Below are positions 23,465-35,260 of a DNA stretch of 64,000 bases, piece after piece. The position numbers were made by a program, and so were the translations under genes. This DNA comes from Paguma larvata (lineage: Eukaryota; Chordata; Mammalia; Carnivora; Viverridae): NCBI GenBank assembly GCA_030068075.1, contig CM057830.1, positions 27,622,247-27,686,246 on the forward strand. The letters are read 5' to 3'. The stretch's first letter is position 1. Every line of letters starts with the position of its first letter. Under the pieces are notes generated by a model. It saw only the letters and a list, made by a program, of their open reading frames with translations, was not told the DNA's origin and ran no database searches.

Positions 23465-25569
23465 AAAGGTTAGCAGAATGAAGCACAGATTTTGGAAACA
23501 ATGGAACTTGAGAATGTACTTAGGCCCTGGAAGTCTAAGTAGGAAGCAGTGTTTGAGGAATCTTAACTACTTTATGTTTAAGAGTAATGTTACCAATAAA
23601 TAAACAACAGAAGACTCTATTACAAATGCACAAGAGGGAAAGATTATTAAACCATATTTTATTTTATTTTTTTACTTTTCTCTTGGTGTTCTCAGACTAC
23701 AAGACTTAATGTGAGGCATTAAAATGTTATGGTTAGTTCAGAATCATATTAACATTTAAATACCATATATATGTAGTCTAAAATGTATTCTTCGATGTAT
23801 TATTTACTTAAGAACTTTTTATATATTCAAACTGATATTTAATGCAGTGAAATGGATAGTACTCGGTTATCAATCTTTTTTATTACATCATGATTTACCA
23901 TTTGGAAAGAGCTGGTTTTGTAACATTCTTTACATTTTGCACTTGCATTCTGCTTTAATCTTCTATTTATAGTGATTCCAAAATAGATCCATTTAACTGT
24001 TAGCTAAAGTGCACAAATAGTCAAAATTAAACCTCACTACAGTTTGCTGAGCACACAGTAAAGATAGCAAATCTCACTTTGCTGCAGATTCGGGTTCCAT
24101 TCGGAAAATGAAAGAAAAAACTAGTAATGCAGAAATCTCAAGATTGATAGTGTTAAAATATATTTTAGGGATTTAGATGAGCTTTTGCCATTAGATTATT
24201 TTTCAACACAAGCTTACAGTGAAGTTCAATTAAAATAGACAAGGTCAACAGTGGTGATTAACTCTCAGGATAAATCATAGGCTAACATGATTAGGTATCA
24301 GGAAGTAAGTATATCACCCACATTTTTGGTATCACATGACCAATTCAGAAAATGCAAACCTAAATCCAAATATAAATAAGAAACAACAAAATGGAATAGA
24401 ATAAGAAAAATAGAAGAGTATGACCAGATACCTATTTTTATATTATAAAGTTGTGGAGTCAGAGATTCATGGCCTCTACTTTCAGATTTTCATTGGGTTT
24501 TATAATAATCAGTTTCTTAGGGGATTAGCCAGTGTCTCCATATTGGTGAAAGTGAATAACTGGTGGTACTGAAATTTTTCAACAACTGAATTGTTTGTAT
24601 AAAAAAGATTTAAAAAGACCCCAGTTTACCTTGACTTGGTAAGGCCTTTTAACTTCTTTCTCCTTTTCCCTTTTTTTGTTTGTTTGTTTGTTTGTTTGTT
24701 ACTTACTCCTCTCCTAAATTTTGACAAACTATAACACTTGCAAAAACAGCTATGAAAAGAACTGTTCTGACAGCTTGTAAGAAGGGGATTGCACCAATGA
24801 TTCCAAGCAAGAGGCATAGAAATTCATTCCTACCTTGAGTTTTGCAGTAGTTAAAGATGACAGCTACATTCTGTCACAACACCCCTCTCTTCCCCAATCC
24901 CTGTAAAACTCCAATCCTGTTTCTGCTTGGGAAGTTACTGGTTCTTCAAGAGCTCCTTGATGCACATCAGCTAAATAAAGTCTTAAACCTCTGCTTAAGT
25001 CACTTAAACTAATTCGTGTTTATATTTTTCAAATGAGCTTTTGTATTAAGGAATACTTTTCTGAGAATATAAATATTTGAAATATCAAATAATAATAAAA
25101 TTATTATCCCAGTTCCGTAACTCAGCACTACCGGATGAGTGAGCATTAACTGAAGAGAAACATATCATCACTCTCAAGAGAATTATCTAATGTGTGCCCT
25201 TCAATCTTAATTGATTATCATTTCACTGTCAATTAACACGTTGGTTTCATTTACATCAACAAAGAGAGTAAATCTATTTTAACAAAAAATCCTTCTAAAG
25301 GAGCATGGCAAATAATAAATGTACTGTAAATACTTATTACATGGATGAATAATAAGTTTCTGATACTATACCTTTATTCTCAGAATAACCATGAGAGAAA
25401 AGGAATGCTGACACCTTTAGTGGGGAAGTTGGTAAAGGACAGTAGCTAGTAGCCAGAAGTTTCCTTTTCTACTTTTTGAGGTAACTACTTGGACATCTCT
25501 CTGAAATATCAATAAATGAGTCACTATTAATATATTCATTTCTTCTTGTATTATTCTGGTAATATTAAA
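23465..25569. other. Unassigned AT-rich sequence
   Basis: No gene was recognised. A (GTTT)n run lies at 24675-24700. The part at 24838-25015 is less AT-rich, has CT-rich stretches and a polyadenylation-like 'aaataaag' at about 24973. It loosely resembles the end of an old LTR, but I found no paired ends or target-site duplication and do not call it. Confidence 0.45.
24675..24700. repeat. (GTTT)n microsatellite
   Basis: About six copies of gttt in a T-rich context. It is a simple tandem repeat. Confidence 0.93.
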
Positions 25570-25587
25570 AATTTACTATATACTGGA

Positions 25588-25774
25588 GGTGCCTGGGCAG
25601 CTCAGTCAGTTAAGCGTCCGACTCCTGCTTTTGGCTCAGGTCATGATCTCATGGTTTGTGAGATGGAGCCCTATATCAGGCTCAGGCTCTGCACTGTCAG
25701 TGCAGAGCCTGTTTGGGATTCTCTCTCTTTCACTCTCTCTGCCCCTCCTTTGCTCATGCTCTCGCTTCTCTCTC

Positions 25775-25815
<41 letters not shown>

Positions 25816-25834
25816 ATAAATAAACATTCAAAAA
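25588..25834 (+). mobile_element. Feline SINE, sense, with an expanded CT tract
   Basis: A sense SINE starting 'ggtgcctgggcagctcagtc'. The CT-rich body contains a long (TC)n run at about 25768-25810, longer than usual for the family, followed by the aaataaataaac tail. The target-site duplication 'aatttactatatactgga' is at 25570-25587 and about 25835-25852, with one extra T in the right copy. Overlapping open frames here are low-complexity products of the SINE. Confidence 0.95.
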
Positions 25835-25852
25835 ATTTTACTATATACTGGA

Positions 25853-27594
25853 AACTCTATTGGGAACTCTGGGAAGTAAAAGGATGAATTGGATATAGCT
25901 TTTTACATAAGGACCTGCTTTATGTATGATTGTGTAGAAAGAGACCTTGAAATGGGGATTGTTCTGCCGGTTATTTATTAAGGATGTGTTCACAAAGGAA
26001 TCTTTAAAGGGAGTGGGGGAAACAGAACAGAAAATTGGAGGAAGCTAATAAGGGCTATGATCTCGAATCCCAGTAGAGAGTAGATAGAGCCTTTTATTCT
26101 AAGATAGCTCTTAAGTATAAGTTTACTTCAGAGTTGTCCTCCACAACTCGCTCACAGCAAAGAGAGTGAGGATTCCATAATCCAAACTCTGTCAGGGCAC
26201 TGATAAAGAGTTAGCCCAAGTTTGGACTGAAGGGCAGTGATTTCCCAGGCACTTCCTTTTCACTAAACAAAACGACTGCAGCAGCATTTTTCCCAAAGAA
26301 AAGTTGTAGGTACTGCATATTAGTAGGGGGGCCTGTCCCCCTACCCTGAACAAAAACATATCTGGATAGATAACCAAAAAAATACCTTTAGGCATATATA
26401 TAGCCAAGTATCTGTAAGGAAAATGTAGAATTATGGCCAAAAAAAAAAAGAGAGTGATGTACAGACCATAAAAGAGTTACAGACAACAGACTGCAGAACT
26501 TCAGTGGAGGGAAAGATTAATTGCAAGGGGATTTCTGGAAAGACACCATGGACAAAATATTTGAGGTGGACTTTAAATACTGGGTACATTTTAATACGGA
26601 TGGGAAGAATTTTATGCACTGAGAGCAGTATTGGTAGTCACATAGAAGAGAAACATTAGAGAGCATGTTTGGGTAAAATTAGATTTGGTCAGTTTCATTA
26701 GAGCACAAAGAATATGTGGATGATAAATAGAGAGTAGGGTATAACAACCGTTGGGGGAAGAACCAGAGAGATTCTTGAAATCCAGGACCAAAAACACACA
26801 GGACAAATGGCAGGCATCAGAAGGATTCCACTGAAGGACTGATTATAAAAGTGGCATAATTTCTAGATCTAATTTTGTAATCTCAGGCTCTCTTTTTTAG
26901 CAAACATGTGAGAAATCTTAACAAAAGTAAATCTAATTTTTTTCACTTTTAATTTCAGAAATAAATATGTATTTCACATGCCATATTTCTACTGTACCAA
27001 AGAGTAGATACCTCTGATGTAATTATATAACCAAAGAGTATCTCAACTCCAAAAATAATTTCTTATTTTCAGTCATTGGAAGTTCTCACTATTCCTATTA
27101 GTGAATGACTTCTAGGCTTCTATGCAAAATCTCTAAAATGAAGCCAACATGAGCAGCCACAGAGCTGCTAGAAAAAGCTACTGAATAGCCATGTCTTTGT
27201 GGCCCTCAATCCTTTATTGGTGGCTGGCATATGTAAAACATCATTATTCACTGCTATTATAATTGATAGGTAGACAGCTTTGATTTTTATAGTGCACGCA
27301 CTGCACCTCAAGCATTACCCAATAGGAATTTTGTTTGCTAATGACCTAATAACAGTACAGCAATCATTTCATCTAGGCTTTGGTAAGAAAACTAAAGAGG
27401 AAGAGTGGTGCTGCCAAGAAGTTGGTAACTGTCACCTAATTTATTATGGGGTTGCTCTCACAGGAATGGCAGTATAAAATAAATCCAAGAAAATCAAAAG
27501 ATACTTTATGACCAAAGATAACTTAGAAGATTTCAGATCATTCCATTAAAACAGGGGTAGTCTAGGGCCTTTGTGTGCACACTGAATTCCATGA
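25853..27594. other. Unassigned sequence
   Basis: No repeat or gene was recognised. Open frames (for example 26192-26440 minus and 27280-27477 plus) are short and have no identifiable domain. Confidence 0.5.
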
Positions 27595-27617
27595 GCATGA
27601 ATAATAAAACAACTTAA

Positions 27618-27765
27618 CTTTATGGAACACTTAATACATGCCAGGCAGAAATATATATATGAGATATTTCTTGTTTATTTTTTAGGAGACAGGGAAACTG
27701 ACAAGAATTCAAAAACACAAAAATATTAAGTATTAGAACCAGGATTTGAACCCAGATATTCTCTC
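27618..27765 (-). repeat. MIR SINE fragment, antisense
   Basis: The stretches 'ggaacacttaatacatgcca', 'gagacagggaaactgac' and 'agaaccaggatttgaaccca' follow the order of the MIR complement. They are diverged but in the expected spacing. Confidence 0.65.
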
Positions 27766-27789
27766 CCTCCAGAAACTGTGCTTAGATAT

Positions 27790-28164
27790 TTCTATAGCTG
27801 AATATGTATGTCCCCACCGCCTCCACCCCCTCTGAACAAATTCATATGTTGAAACCGTAACCCCTAATGTAGTGGTACTAAAAGATGGGGCCTTTGGTTG
27901 ATTTGATGATGCAGGTGGAGCTCTCATGAATGGGATTAGTGCCTTTGTAAAAGAGACCCAGGAGAGCTCCCTCACCCCTTCCTATGAGTGGGGACACAGT
28001 GAGAAGATGGCTAAGGACCAGGAAGTGAGCCCTCACAAGAAAATGACTCTTCTGGCACCTTAATTTTAAATTTCCCAGCCTCCAGAATGGTGGTAAATAA
28101 ATTTCTGTTGTTTATAGGCCAATCTATGGTATTTTTGTTATAGTAGCCAGAAAGGACGAAGATA
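27790..28164 (+). mobile_element. 5' LTR of the MaLR element
   Basis: The LTR contains 'aaattcatatgttgaaacc', 'tcatgaatgggattagtgcc', 'cagcctccagaatgg' and 'aaataaatttctgttgttta', in MLT1 order, and ends near 'ggacgaagata'. Its partner is the copy at 29712-30070. The polyadenylation-like 'aaataaa' lies about 70 bp before the LTR end. Confidence 0.82.
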
Positions 28165-29711
28165 AAAAGTGGTACTGAGAAGTGGGGTGCTACTAATACC
28201 TAAAAACAAGGAAATGGTTTTACAATGAGAAAATGTAGAAGCTGGAAGAATCTTGAAGTTTATGCTAGAAAACGCCTACATTGCATGAATGGACTTTTAA
28301 AGGCGATTCTGGTGAGAGCTCAGAAAGAAAAGAAGAGAGCTATAAAGAAAACCTCATTCTTCTTAGATAACACGTAAACAATCCTGAACAGAATGTTAGT
28401 AGAAATATGGAGGTTAAAGGTCATTCTGATGAGGTTTCAGACAGAAATGAGGAACATGTCATTGAAAACAAGATAATAGATGCTCCTTGTCATAAAGTAG
28501 CAAAGAACTTGGCTGTATTGTGCTCTTGTTCTAGCATTTTGTGGAAAGTAAGACTTGGAAACAATGAAATTAGATATTTAACTGAAGCTATTTCTAAATG
28601 AGCTGCAGCTTAGCTCCTCCTGACTGCTTACAGTAAAATGTGAGAAGTGAGAAAGTACCAAAAGATGGAATTGTTAAGCAAAAAGGAAGCAGAACTCAAA
28701 GAATTGGAGAATTCTCATGCTATCCATATTATAAAATTGTATCGATATTGAGAAAGCCTGGTCAGAAGAGAAGAGTAAGGGTGTGACAAAACAATAGAAG
28801 ATTAGAATGGATCAGCCAGCTCAACAAATGCTGGCACCTATTCTCCCAAGCAATGAAAGAATGACCCTGAAAACAATTCAGAGTTCATCAGAGCTGCCAC
28901 TCCCATCACAGGCCCAGAGTAGAAGGGTCAGATGCCAGAGTGGTTTCAAAGGAAGAACCGGTGCCTGTGGGACTTTGGTGCATGCTACCCAGCAATGCCT
29001 CACATCCTGGGCTCTGCTCCACACACTCCAGCCTCATGGTCTTCTGTCCATTCAGGTATGATGCTGGCAGGTCTTGGTACAGTGCAGGCCTCCATGCCCA
29101 CCCCTGTCCCCCCTCAGAAAGCACAAGTGGCAAATTCTAGAGGTGTTCACGTGGTAGCATCTCTACTGGCATGCATATTATATAAGCTATGGGGTTATGG
29201 CTGCCTCTACTTAGGTTTCAAAGGATGGGGGCCACATGGAGCCACAGACTTTGAACTTCAGCCTAAAAGGCACAAAGGGCCCATAAAGACAGCCACTGCT
29301 GGGTCATGCTGCTGAACCTGGAGGACAGAACATCAAGTATAGAGGATTATTTGTAAGCCTTGTGATCTCATGGAGTTTGCCTTGTAGTTTGAACTTGATT
29401 GAGTTCCCTTATTCCTTTCTTCTTTCCTATATTTCCTTTTTTGCAATGGAGCTTTCTATCCTGTGTCTGTTCCATCATTTGGAAGGACATGACATGTTTG
29501 GTTTCACAAGTTCACATCTAGAGAGCAATTTGCCCCAGGAAGAATCATACCTTAAGTCTCATCCATATCTGATTTAGATGAGACTTTAAATTTTAGACTT
29601 TTAGAGTTGATGCTGGAATTAGTTAAAACTTCAGGGCTGTTGTAATGTAATGAACTTATTTTGAAAGTAAGAAAGATCTGAATTTTGGAGGGAGTTGGGG
29701 CTGAGGCAGAA
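28165..29711 (+). mobile_element. MaLR internal region, non-coding remnant
   Basis: This is sequence between the two LTRs. Its two ends match the usual MaLR internal layout: a 5' 'gaagctggaagaatcttgaag' region, and a 3' 'gatgagactttaaattttag' then 'ggctgaggcagaatactatgg' region that leads into the 3' LTR. Open frames at 28807-29061 and 28932-29315 are short and lack retroviral motifs. MaLR elements generally lack pol and depend on ERVL machinery (family knowledge), so absence of RT here is expected. Confidence 0.75.
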
Positions 29712-30070
29712 TACTATGGACTAAATGTTTATATCCATCCAAAATTCATATGTTGAAACCCTAAATCCCAAAGTGGTGGTATCAGGAGGTGAGGCCTTGA
29801 GTAGATGATTAGGTCACAAGGGTGGAGCCTTCATGAATGGTATTAGTGCTCTTATATTAGAGCTCAGAGACTTCCCTTGCCCCTTTGCCATGTGAGGCAA
29901 AAAGTTGGCTATCTATGAACCCGGAAGCACGCTCTCACCAGACTCTAAATCTCTCTCGGTTCCTTCATCTTGGAATTCTCAGCCTCCGGAACTATGAAAA
30001 GTAAATTTGTATTGTTTATAAGTCACCCAATCTAAGATAATTTTGTTATATCAGCCCAAATAGACTAACA
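29712..30070 (+). mobile_element. 3' LTR of the MaLR element
   Basis: This LTR starts 'tactatggactaaatg', carries the same block order as the 5' LTR, and ends 'agactaaca' immediately before the 'gatat' target duplication. Divergence from the 5' LTR is spread over the whole length and includes small indels. Confidence 0.82.
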
Positions 30071-30075
30071 GATAT

Positions 30076-30840
30076 ATTAATCAAGGTTATCTCCTGAGAA
30101 TACTTGAGAGGGCTCTCAGTTTTTATTTGAAGATGTATGTTTCTGCTATAGCAATAAGAGGACTCTCTGCAAGCATTAATTAGTTTGTCTTACTTCAAAA
30201 AAGTGACATTGCAATACTGAGCAAAGTCTTTTTTATTCTGAACACAATTGGCATCCATTCAATTGTGCCCCTTACTAATGAAAGGAATTGCGGAACCCTG
30301 GCAATGCCATAGCTCCTATACATCTCTCAGACATCTTTCAGTGATATGGATTGTTTCCTAGTAGAGAAAACATAGAAATACTACACAGAAAATACCAAAT
30401 CCCCCTCTGGTCTTTTCAAGTAAAACTGATTTTGAAGGGAAGCATTACTGAGTCAGAGGCTTTGGAAACTGTGAGGGACAGTAAGCATAAACAATTTGGC
30501 ATGTAATAACAAGAGAAGGAGAGGCGGGCACCAGTGGTAAAGTAATGGAATGAGGTCAGCAGAGTCTTGGCAGGGCAGAAATATTTCTGCACTCAGCCAC
30601 AGAGAGATCCTGAACAAACTTGGAGATTCCTAGTTGATGACAGAATGAGTAGGTTTGCAATAGAAGTCAGGGAAAAGGAAAGGGTAAAATACTTTCATAA
30701 CAGGAGTAGTGAAGACCTAAGAGATGATAGTGACGCTTGATCTGCAAGAAAGTCAAAATCTCATGACGATTCCCCATAGTGAAATAGTAGGGGCCAGGGT
30801 CCTTATTCTGACCTAAAGGCTCTAAGTATTATTCCTTTTT
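30076..30840. other. Unassigned sequence
   Basis: Nothing recognisable was found between the MaLR element and the L2 fragments. There are no long open frames. Confidence 0.5.
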
Positions 30841-31190
30841 CTTTTTTTCTCTGATATGACCTCCTACTGCCCTCTATCTTGCTCATTCTACTTCAGGCAT
30901 ACTGGCTCTGTTGTTCCTCGCACAGTCTGAGCATGCTCTTGCCTGATGATTTTACACTGGCTGTTTCCTCTATCTGGAAAATTGTTAAAAAAACAAAACA
31001 AAACAAAACAAAATAAAACCCGAGAGGTTCCGCCTCCAGTTATATCCATGGCCAACACCCTGACCTCTCCTGTCTTGGATCAAATCATATTCTCTCCATG
31101 AAACCTATCTTTACAATGTTATTTACAATTGCAACCAGTCCTCATCATATGCCCCAGTTCTTTACACAAAACTTCATTAAAACAGTTTAT
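30840..31190 (+). repeat. L2 LINE fragment, sense
   Basis: The order 'tggctctgttgttcctcgca', 'cttgcctgatgattttacac', 'ggctgtttcctctatctgg' follows the L2 3' region. An A-rich (aaaac)n run at about 30990-31015 interrupts it. The fragment is diverged and non-functional. Confidence 0.6.
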
Positions 31191-31579
31191 GGAGATTCTA
31201 TTTCTCCTCTATTCAGAAGCATGAAAGAACTATACTTCACACTTAAAAGTTCAGCTTACTTTGGCTAATGAAATGAGCATAAATGATATGTATCAGTTCT
31301 GGTTGGAAGTCTTTCAGAGCCAGACTTAATTTGCCACTTTCCCCTCCCACTGTCACCAGGAACCAACTATACTACAGATGATGGAGTAAGTAATACAGTA
31401 TGTGTTGTTAAATACATTAATATTTGGAAGTAGTTATATCAGGGAAACTTATCCTCTTCTGACACATATACTTAAAATATTTTTTTACTATAGAACTTAG
31501 TACTTTCTACCATCCCATATACAATTTACTGCACTGGTAAGTAAAGTGGTAAATAAGTAGATAAATAGATAGAAGGCCA

Positions 31580-31712
31580 TAAGCTTTAACCCCCTGCCAG
31601 AACATAAATTCCAGGATAAAAAGGGAACTCTTCCCATTTTGTTTCACACAGGTCTCTAAACACTTTGAACACCATGTGCCAAGCATATAGTAGGGACTCA
31701 ATAAGCGTTTGG
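31580..31712 (+). repeat. L2 LINE 3' terminal fragment, sense
   Basis: The sequence 'ccagaacataaattccagg', then 'ccatgtgccaagcatatag', 'tagggactcaataagcgttt' matches the L2 3' terminus. It is probably the end of the same L2 that begins at 30840, with an unassigned or diverged middle. Confidence 0.65.
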
Positions 31713-32220
31713 GGGAAAGACTCTACTAATTAATAGTGTGCTTTTCAAAAATCAATCAGATATGTAGGGAATGAAATTACTAGGAACAATAAGGACAAAT
31801 TAGAGTTGTTTTAAAGAGAATGACAGCTCTGGAATTCACTAAAGGAATTTATTTCAATGGAAAGTAGTTGGCTTTTATATTTTAAGCAACAAGGTTATGT
31901 AGCTACAATGGGTGATCCAGAAATATGGAAGATAGAAGTTTAGACTGGGATTATATAGACATGTAGAAGACTCCTTAAATCAAATGTTTGTATTTATACT
32001 TGTATGAAAATTATTTATTTATGGACCTCATCAGATTCAATTTGACAGACTGAAAAATGCCAATTTCAAGTAACAGGAAAAAAAATTTTAATACCTTATG
32101 CTCTTACATAATACTCATTACACTGACCAAAAGCTTATATGAAGGAAACTGAAATTTCCAAAATATCCTAGGGTAGAGATTGAGAGCTAGATTACTTATA
32201 AATAAAGCAGTAGGCTTCAT
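31713..32220. other. Unassigned sequence
   Basis: AT-rich, with no recognised gene or mobile element. Confidence 0.5.
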
Positions 32221-32428
32221 TTTTTAAATAATTTTTATTTATTTATTTTTAGAGAGAGAGAGCAAGTAAGCAGGGGAGAGGGGTAGAGGGACAGAGAGAG
32301 AGAATCTTAAGCAGGCTCCACTCTCAGCACAGAGCCCGGCACGGGGTTTGATCTTACGACCCTGAAATCATGACTTGAGCTGAAATCAAGAGTCCGACAC
32401 TCAACGGACTGAGCCACCAGGTGCTCCT
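32221..32428 (-). mobile_element. Feline SINE, antisense, shortened body
   Basis: The antisense copy runs from a T-rich start, through a GA-rich body, to the head complement 'actgagccaccaggtgctcc'. Between 'gcaggctcca' and 'ctctcagcacagagcccggc' about 10 bp of the usual sequence are missing. The target-site duplication is imperfect (around 'agtaggctt' and 'agtagcctt'). Confidence 0.88.
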
Positions 32429-32863
32429 CAAATAGTAGCCTTTAGTATCTTTTCTTGACAAGGTAAGGTTTCAGGGTTTAAAGAGTGTTAGAACAGACAA
32501 AAGAGAAGAGAAAAGGTGGCCAAAATATAGTTTAAGGAAGAAAAATGGCCATTGATATGGATCAGTAGTTCAAAGAGTCAAAGAACAATGATTTCTCACT
32601 TTTATATGTAAGTAAATTCCTATTCTCTGCTACTTTGTATTCTCCATTAGCAAAAAGTCTGTTCCACATAACAGTCAACGTTGGTGCTGCTTCGAGATAA
32701 GAAGGGGGCTGATGAAGTGGTGAAAGTGAAACATGCACTAACAGGAGTGGTAGAGTCTGTACTGGTAGGGAAATAAGCAGAAACCAAAAATTTTGGGTGA
32801 GCAGAAATTAAATGTCAATGAGAAATTAAAAGTCCATGAGAGTGTATAAAAATCTTGAGGAAG

Positions 32864-33097
32864 GGGTGCACCTTGGTAGCTCAGTCGGTTGACCATCAAC
32901 TTCAGCTCAGGTCATGATCTCACAGTTCATTGGTTTGAGCTCCAATCGGGCTCTTTGCTAACAGCTCAGAGCCTGGAGCCTGCTTCAGATTTTGTGTGTG
33001 TGTGTGTGTGTGTGTGTCTCTCTCTCTGCCCCTCCCTCACTCATGTTCTGTCTCTCTCTGCCTCAAAATAAATAAACATTAAAAAAATTAAAAAAAC
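32864..33097 (+). mobile_element. Feline SINE, sense, first of two at one target site
   Basis: A sense SINE whose body contains a (TG)n run at 32995-33017 in place of the usual 'tgtgtctccctc' region. The target duplication 'aatcttgaggaag' occurs before it (32851-32863), after it (33098-33110) and again after the next SINE (33455-33467). The head is diverged ('gtgcaccttggtagctcag'). Confidence 0.92.
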
Positions 33098-33110
33098 AAT
33101 CTTGAGGAAG

Positions 33111-33275
33111 GGGCACGTGGGTGACTCGGTTAAGCATCAGAATCTTAGTCTCAGCTCAGGTCATGATCTCTCATGGGATCGAGCCCCACGTCAGGCTCTG
33201 TGCTGACAGTGTGGACCCTGCTTGGGATTCTCTCTCTCACTCTCACTCTCTCTCTCTGCCCCTCTCCTGCTGACT

Positions 33276-33311
<36 letters not shown>

Positions 33312-33380
33312 ATAAATAAATAAACTTAAAAAAGAGAGAGAGATTTTCTGTCTCTCCCTTTGCCCCTCTCTTCTGCTCTC

Positions 33381-33420
<40 letters not shown>

Positions 33421-33454
33421 ACAAACAAATAAATAAATTTAAAAAATTAAAAAA
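33111..33454 (+). mobile_element. Feline SINE, sense, second at the same target site, expanded tail
   Basis: The sense SINE begins 'gggcacgtgggtgactcgg'. It has (TC)n at about 33267-33308, a first aaataaataaac tail, a duplicated CT-rich body remnant (33340-33380), then a long (TAAA)n tail to 33440. The flanking 'aatcttgaggaag' copies at 33098-33110 and 33455-33467 are shared with the upstream SINE. Confidence 0.92.
33381..33440. repeat. (TAAA)n microsatellite from a SINE tail
   Basis: About 14 near-perfect taaa units with two 'acaa' interruptions, grown from the tail of the second SINE. Confidence 0.95.
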
Positions 33455-33779
33455 AATCTTGAGGAAGACTCTGAGCTTCCAAATTCAGGAGAAAAAATAA
33501 TAAGGCAAAGGGTTACTGCTTAAACAAAATCTCCAATAAATGAATTCATTTACTTTTAAAACTAGAAAATGATGGCTATTTTAAAATACACAATTTTTAA
33601 AATTAGAAGAAGATGGCTTTTATACTGATAGAAAGATTGTGATACTCAGAGTAGGACATATCTTACATGAATACATAAAAACTCAAACTCAGGTATCCAT
33701 TAAATAACAAAAACTGTAAGCCTTCTTTTTCCCTTTCATTTAAATTTACCTCAGTAGACAAAGCAGGAAAGAGTATTCA

Positions 33780-34388
33780 ATGGAAAAAAAAAGTCTAATC
33801 AGCAAATGGTGCTGGGAAAACTGGAGAGCAACATGCAGAAGCATGAAGCCGAACCACTTTCTTACACCACACACAAAAATAAATTCAGAATGGATAAAAG
33901 ACCTAAATGTGAGACAGGAAGCCACACTCCTAGAGGAGAAAACAGACAGCAAACTCTTTGACCTCGGCTGCAGCAACTTCTTATTTAACATGTCTCCAGA
34001 GGCCAGGGAAACAAAAGCAAAAATTAACTACTAGGACTTCATTGAGATAAAAAGCTTCTGTACAGCAAAGGAAACAATCAACAAAACTAAAAGGCACCCA
34101 GCGGAATGGGAGAAGATATTTGCAAATGACATATCAGATAAAGGGTTAGTATCCAAAATATATAAAGAACTTACTGAACTCAACAGCTGAAAAACAAATA
34201 ATCCAGTGAGGAAATGGGCAGAAGACATGAACAGACACTTTTCGAAAGAAGATATCCAGATGGCTAATATACACATAAAAAGATGCTCAACATCACTCAT
34301 CATCAGGGAAATACAAATCAAAACCACACTGAGATATTACCTCACACCTGTAAGAATGACTAAAATGAACAACTCAGGAAACAACTAA
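33780..34388 (+). pseudogene. L1 ORF2 C-terminal remnant
   Basis: Two broken frames (33780-34034 and 34206-34388) correspond to the ORF2 region after the RT domain. Recognisable segments are 'KWCWENWRATCRSMK', '[21 protein letters not shown]' and '[32 protein letters not shown]'. A stop follows 34034 and the frame shifts before 34206. It parallels the better preserved ORF2 at 48115. Confidence 0.85.
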
Positions 34389-35035
34389 TTTTGGTGAGAA
34401 TGCAGAAAAAAGGGAATATTTTTGCACTGTTGGTGGGAATATTGGTATAGCCACTTTGAAAGAGAGTATGGAGCTTCCTCAGAAAATTAAAAGTAGAACT
34501 ACCCTACAATTCAGAAATGGCACTACTAGGTATTTACCCAAAGGATACAAAAATACTGACCTGAAGGAACACATGTACCTCTAAGTTTATAGCATAATTA
34601 TCTACAATAGCCAAACTATGGAAACAGCCTAGCGTCCATCAAACCCTGCCATTTGCAATGAAAGGCTACATAGCATCATGCTACATGAAATAAGTCAGAG
34701 AAAGGTAAATACCATAGGATTTCACTCATACATGGAATTTAATAAAGAAAACAGATGACATTGAGGAAGGAAAAGAAAAATAATATAAAATAAAAACAGA
34801 GGGATACAAACTCTCTGGGTAGAGGATGAGCTAAAAGGGGGATGAGCAGTAAGGAGGGCACCTGTGATGAGCACTGGGTATTGCATGTAAGTGATGAATC
34901 GCTAAATTCTACTTCCGAAACCAATACTACACTGTATGAATTCAAATAAAATCTTGCTAGAGAAAAAAAAATAAGGGAGATGGATGGGGTGATGGGTGAA
35001 ACAGGTGATGGAGATTAGGAAGTGCACTTCTTTTT

Positions 35036-35260
35036 GGGCACCTGGGTGGCTCAATCAATTACGCATCTGACTTTGGCTCAGGTCATGATCTCACGGCTTG
35101 TGAGTTTGAGTCCTACATCAGGCTCTGTGCTGACAGCTCAGCACAGAAGAGCCTGGAGCCTGCTTCAGACTCTGTGTCTCCCTCTCTCTCTGCCTTTCTC
35201 CCACTCACATTCTGTCACTCCCTCAAAAATAAATAAACATTAAAAGAATTAAAAAAAAAA
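35036..35260 (+). mobile_element. Feline SINE, sense, inside an L1 3' UTR
   Basis: A full-length sense SINE starting 'gggcacctgggtggctca', with an extra 'cacagaagag' duplication inside the 'gacagctcagagcctgg' region. The L1 3' UTR resumes after the poly(A) run. The target-site duplication is imperfect (around 'gaagtgcactt' and 'gaagttcaatt'). Confidence 0.92.

Larger units (their letters stand above)
27785..30075 (+). mobile_element. Decayed MaLR (MLT1-like) LTR retrotransposon, both LTRs present
   Basis: Two direct LTR copies (27790-28164 and 29712-30070) flank a 1.55-kb internal region. The whole is bracketed by a 5-bp target duplication 'gatat' (27785-27789 and 30071-30075). A 5-bp duplication and this LTR sequence are typical of ERVL-associated mammalian apparent LTR retrotransposons. 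The internal region starts with 'gtggtactgagaagtggggt', as in MaLR internal sequence, and carries no intact gag or pol frame. The LTRs are clearly diverged from each other, so the insertion is old. Confidence 0.82.

Noticed and set aside
24838..25015. Possible LTR end with an 'aaataaag' signal
   Set aside because: No partner LTR, no clear TG...CA ends and no target duplication were found. Left as unassigned.
28932..29315. 127-codon frame between the two MaLR LTRs as a retroviral gene
   Set aside because: It has no gag, protease or pol motif, overlaps other chance frames, and lies in MaLR internal sequence that is normally non-coding.
33267..33440. (TC)n and (TAAA)n blocks as a CRISPR-like or satellite array
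   Set aside because: They are simple microsatellites inside SINE bodies and tails, without spacers or longer units.
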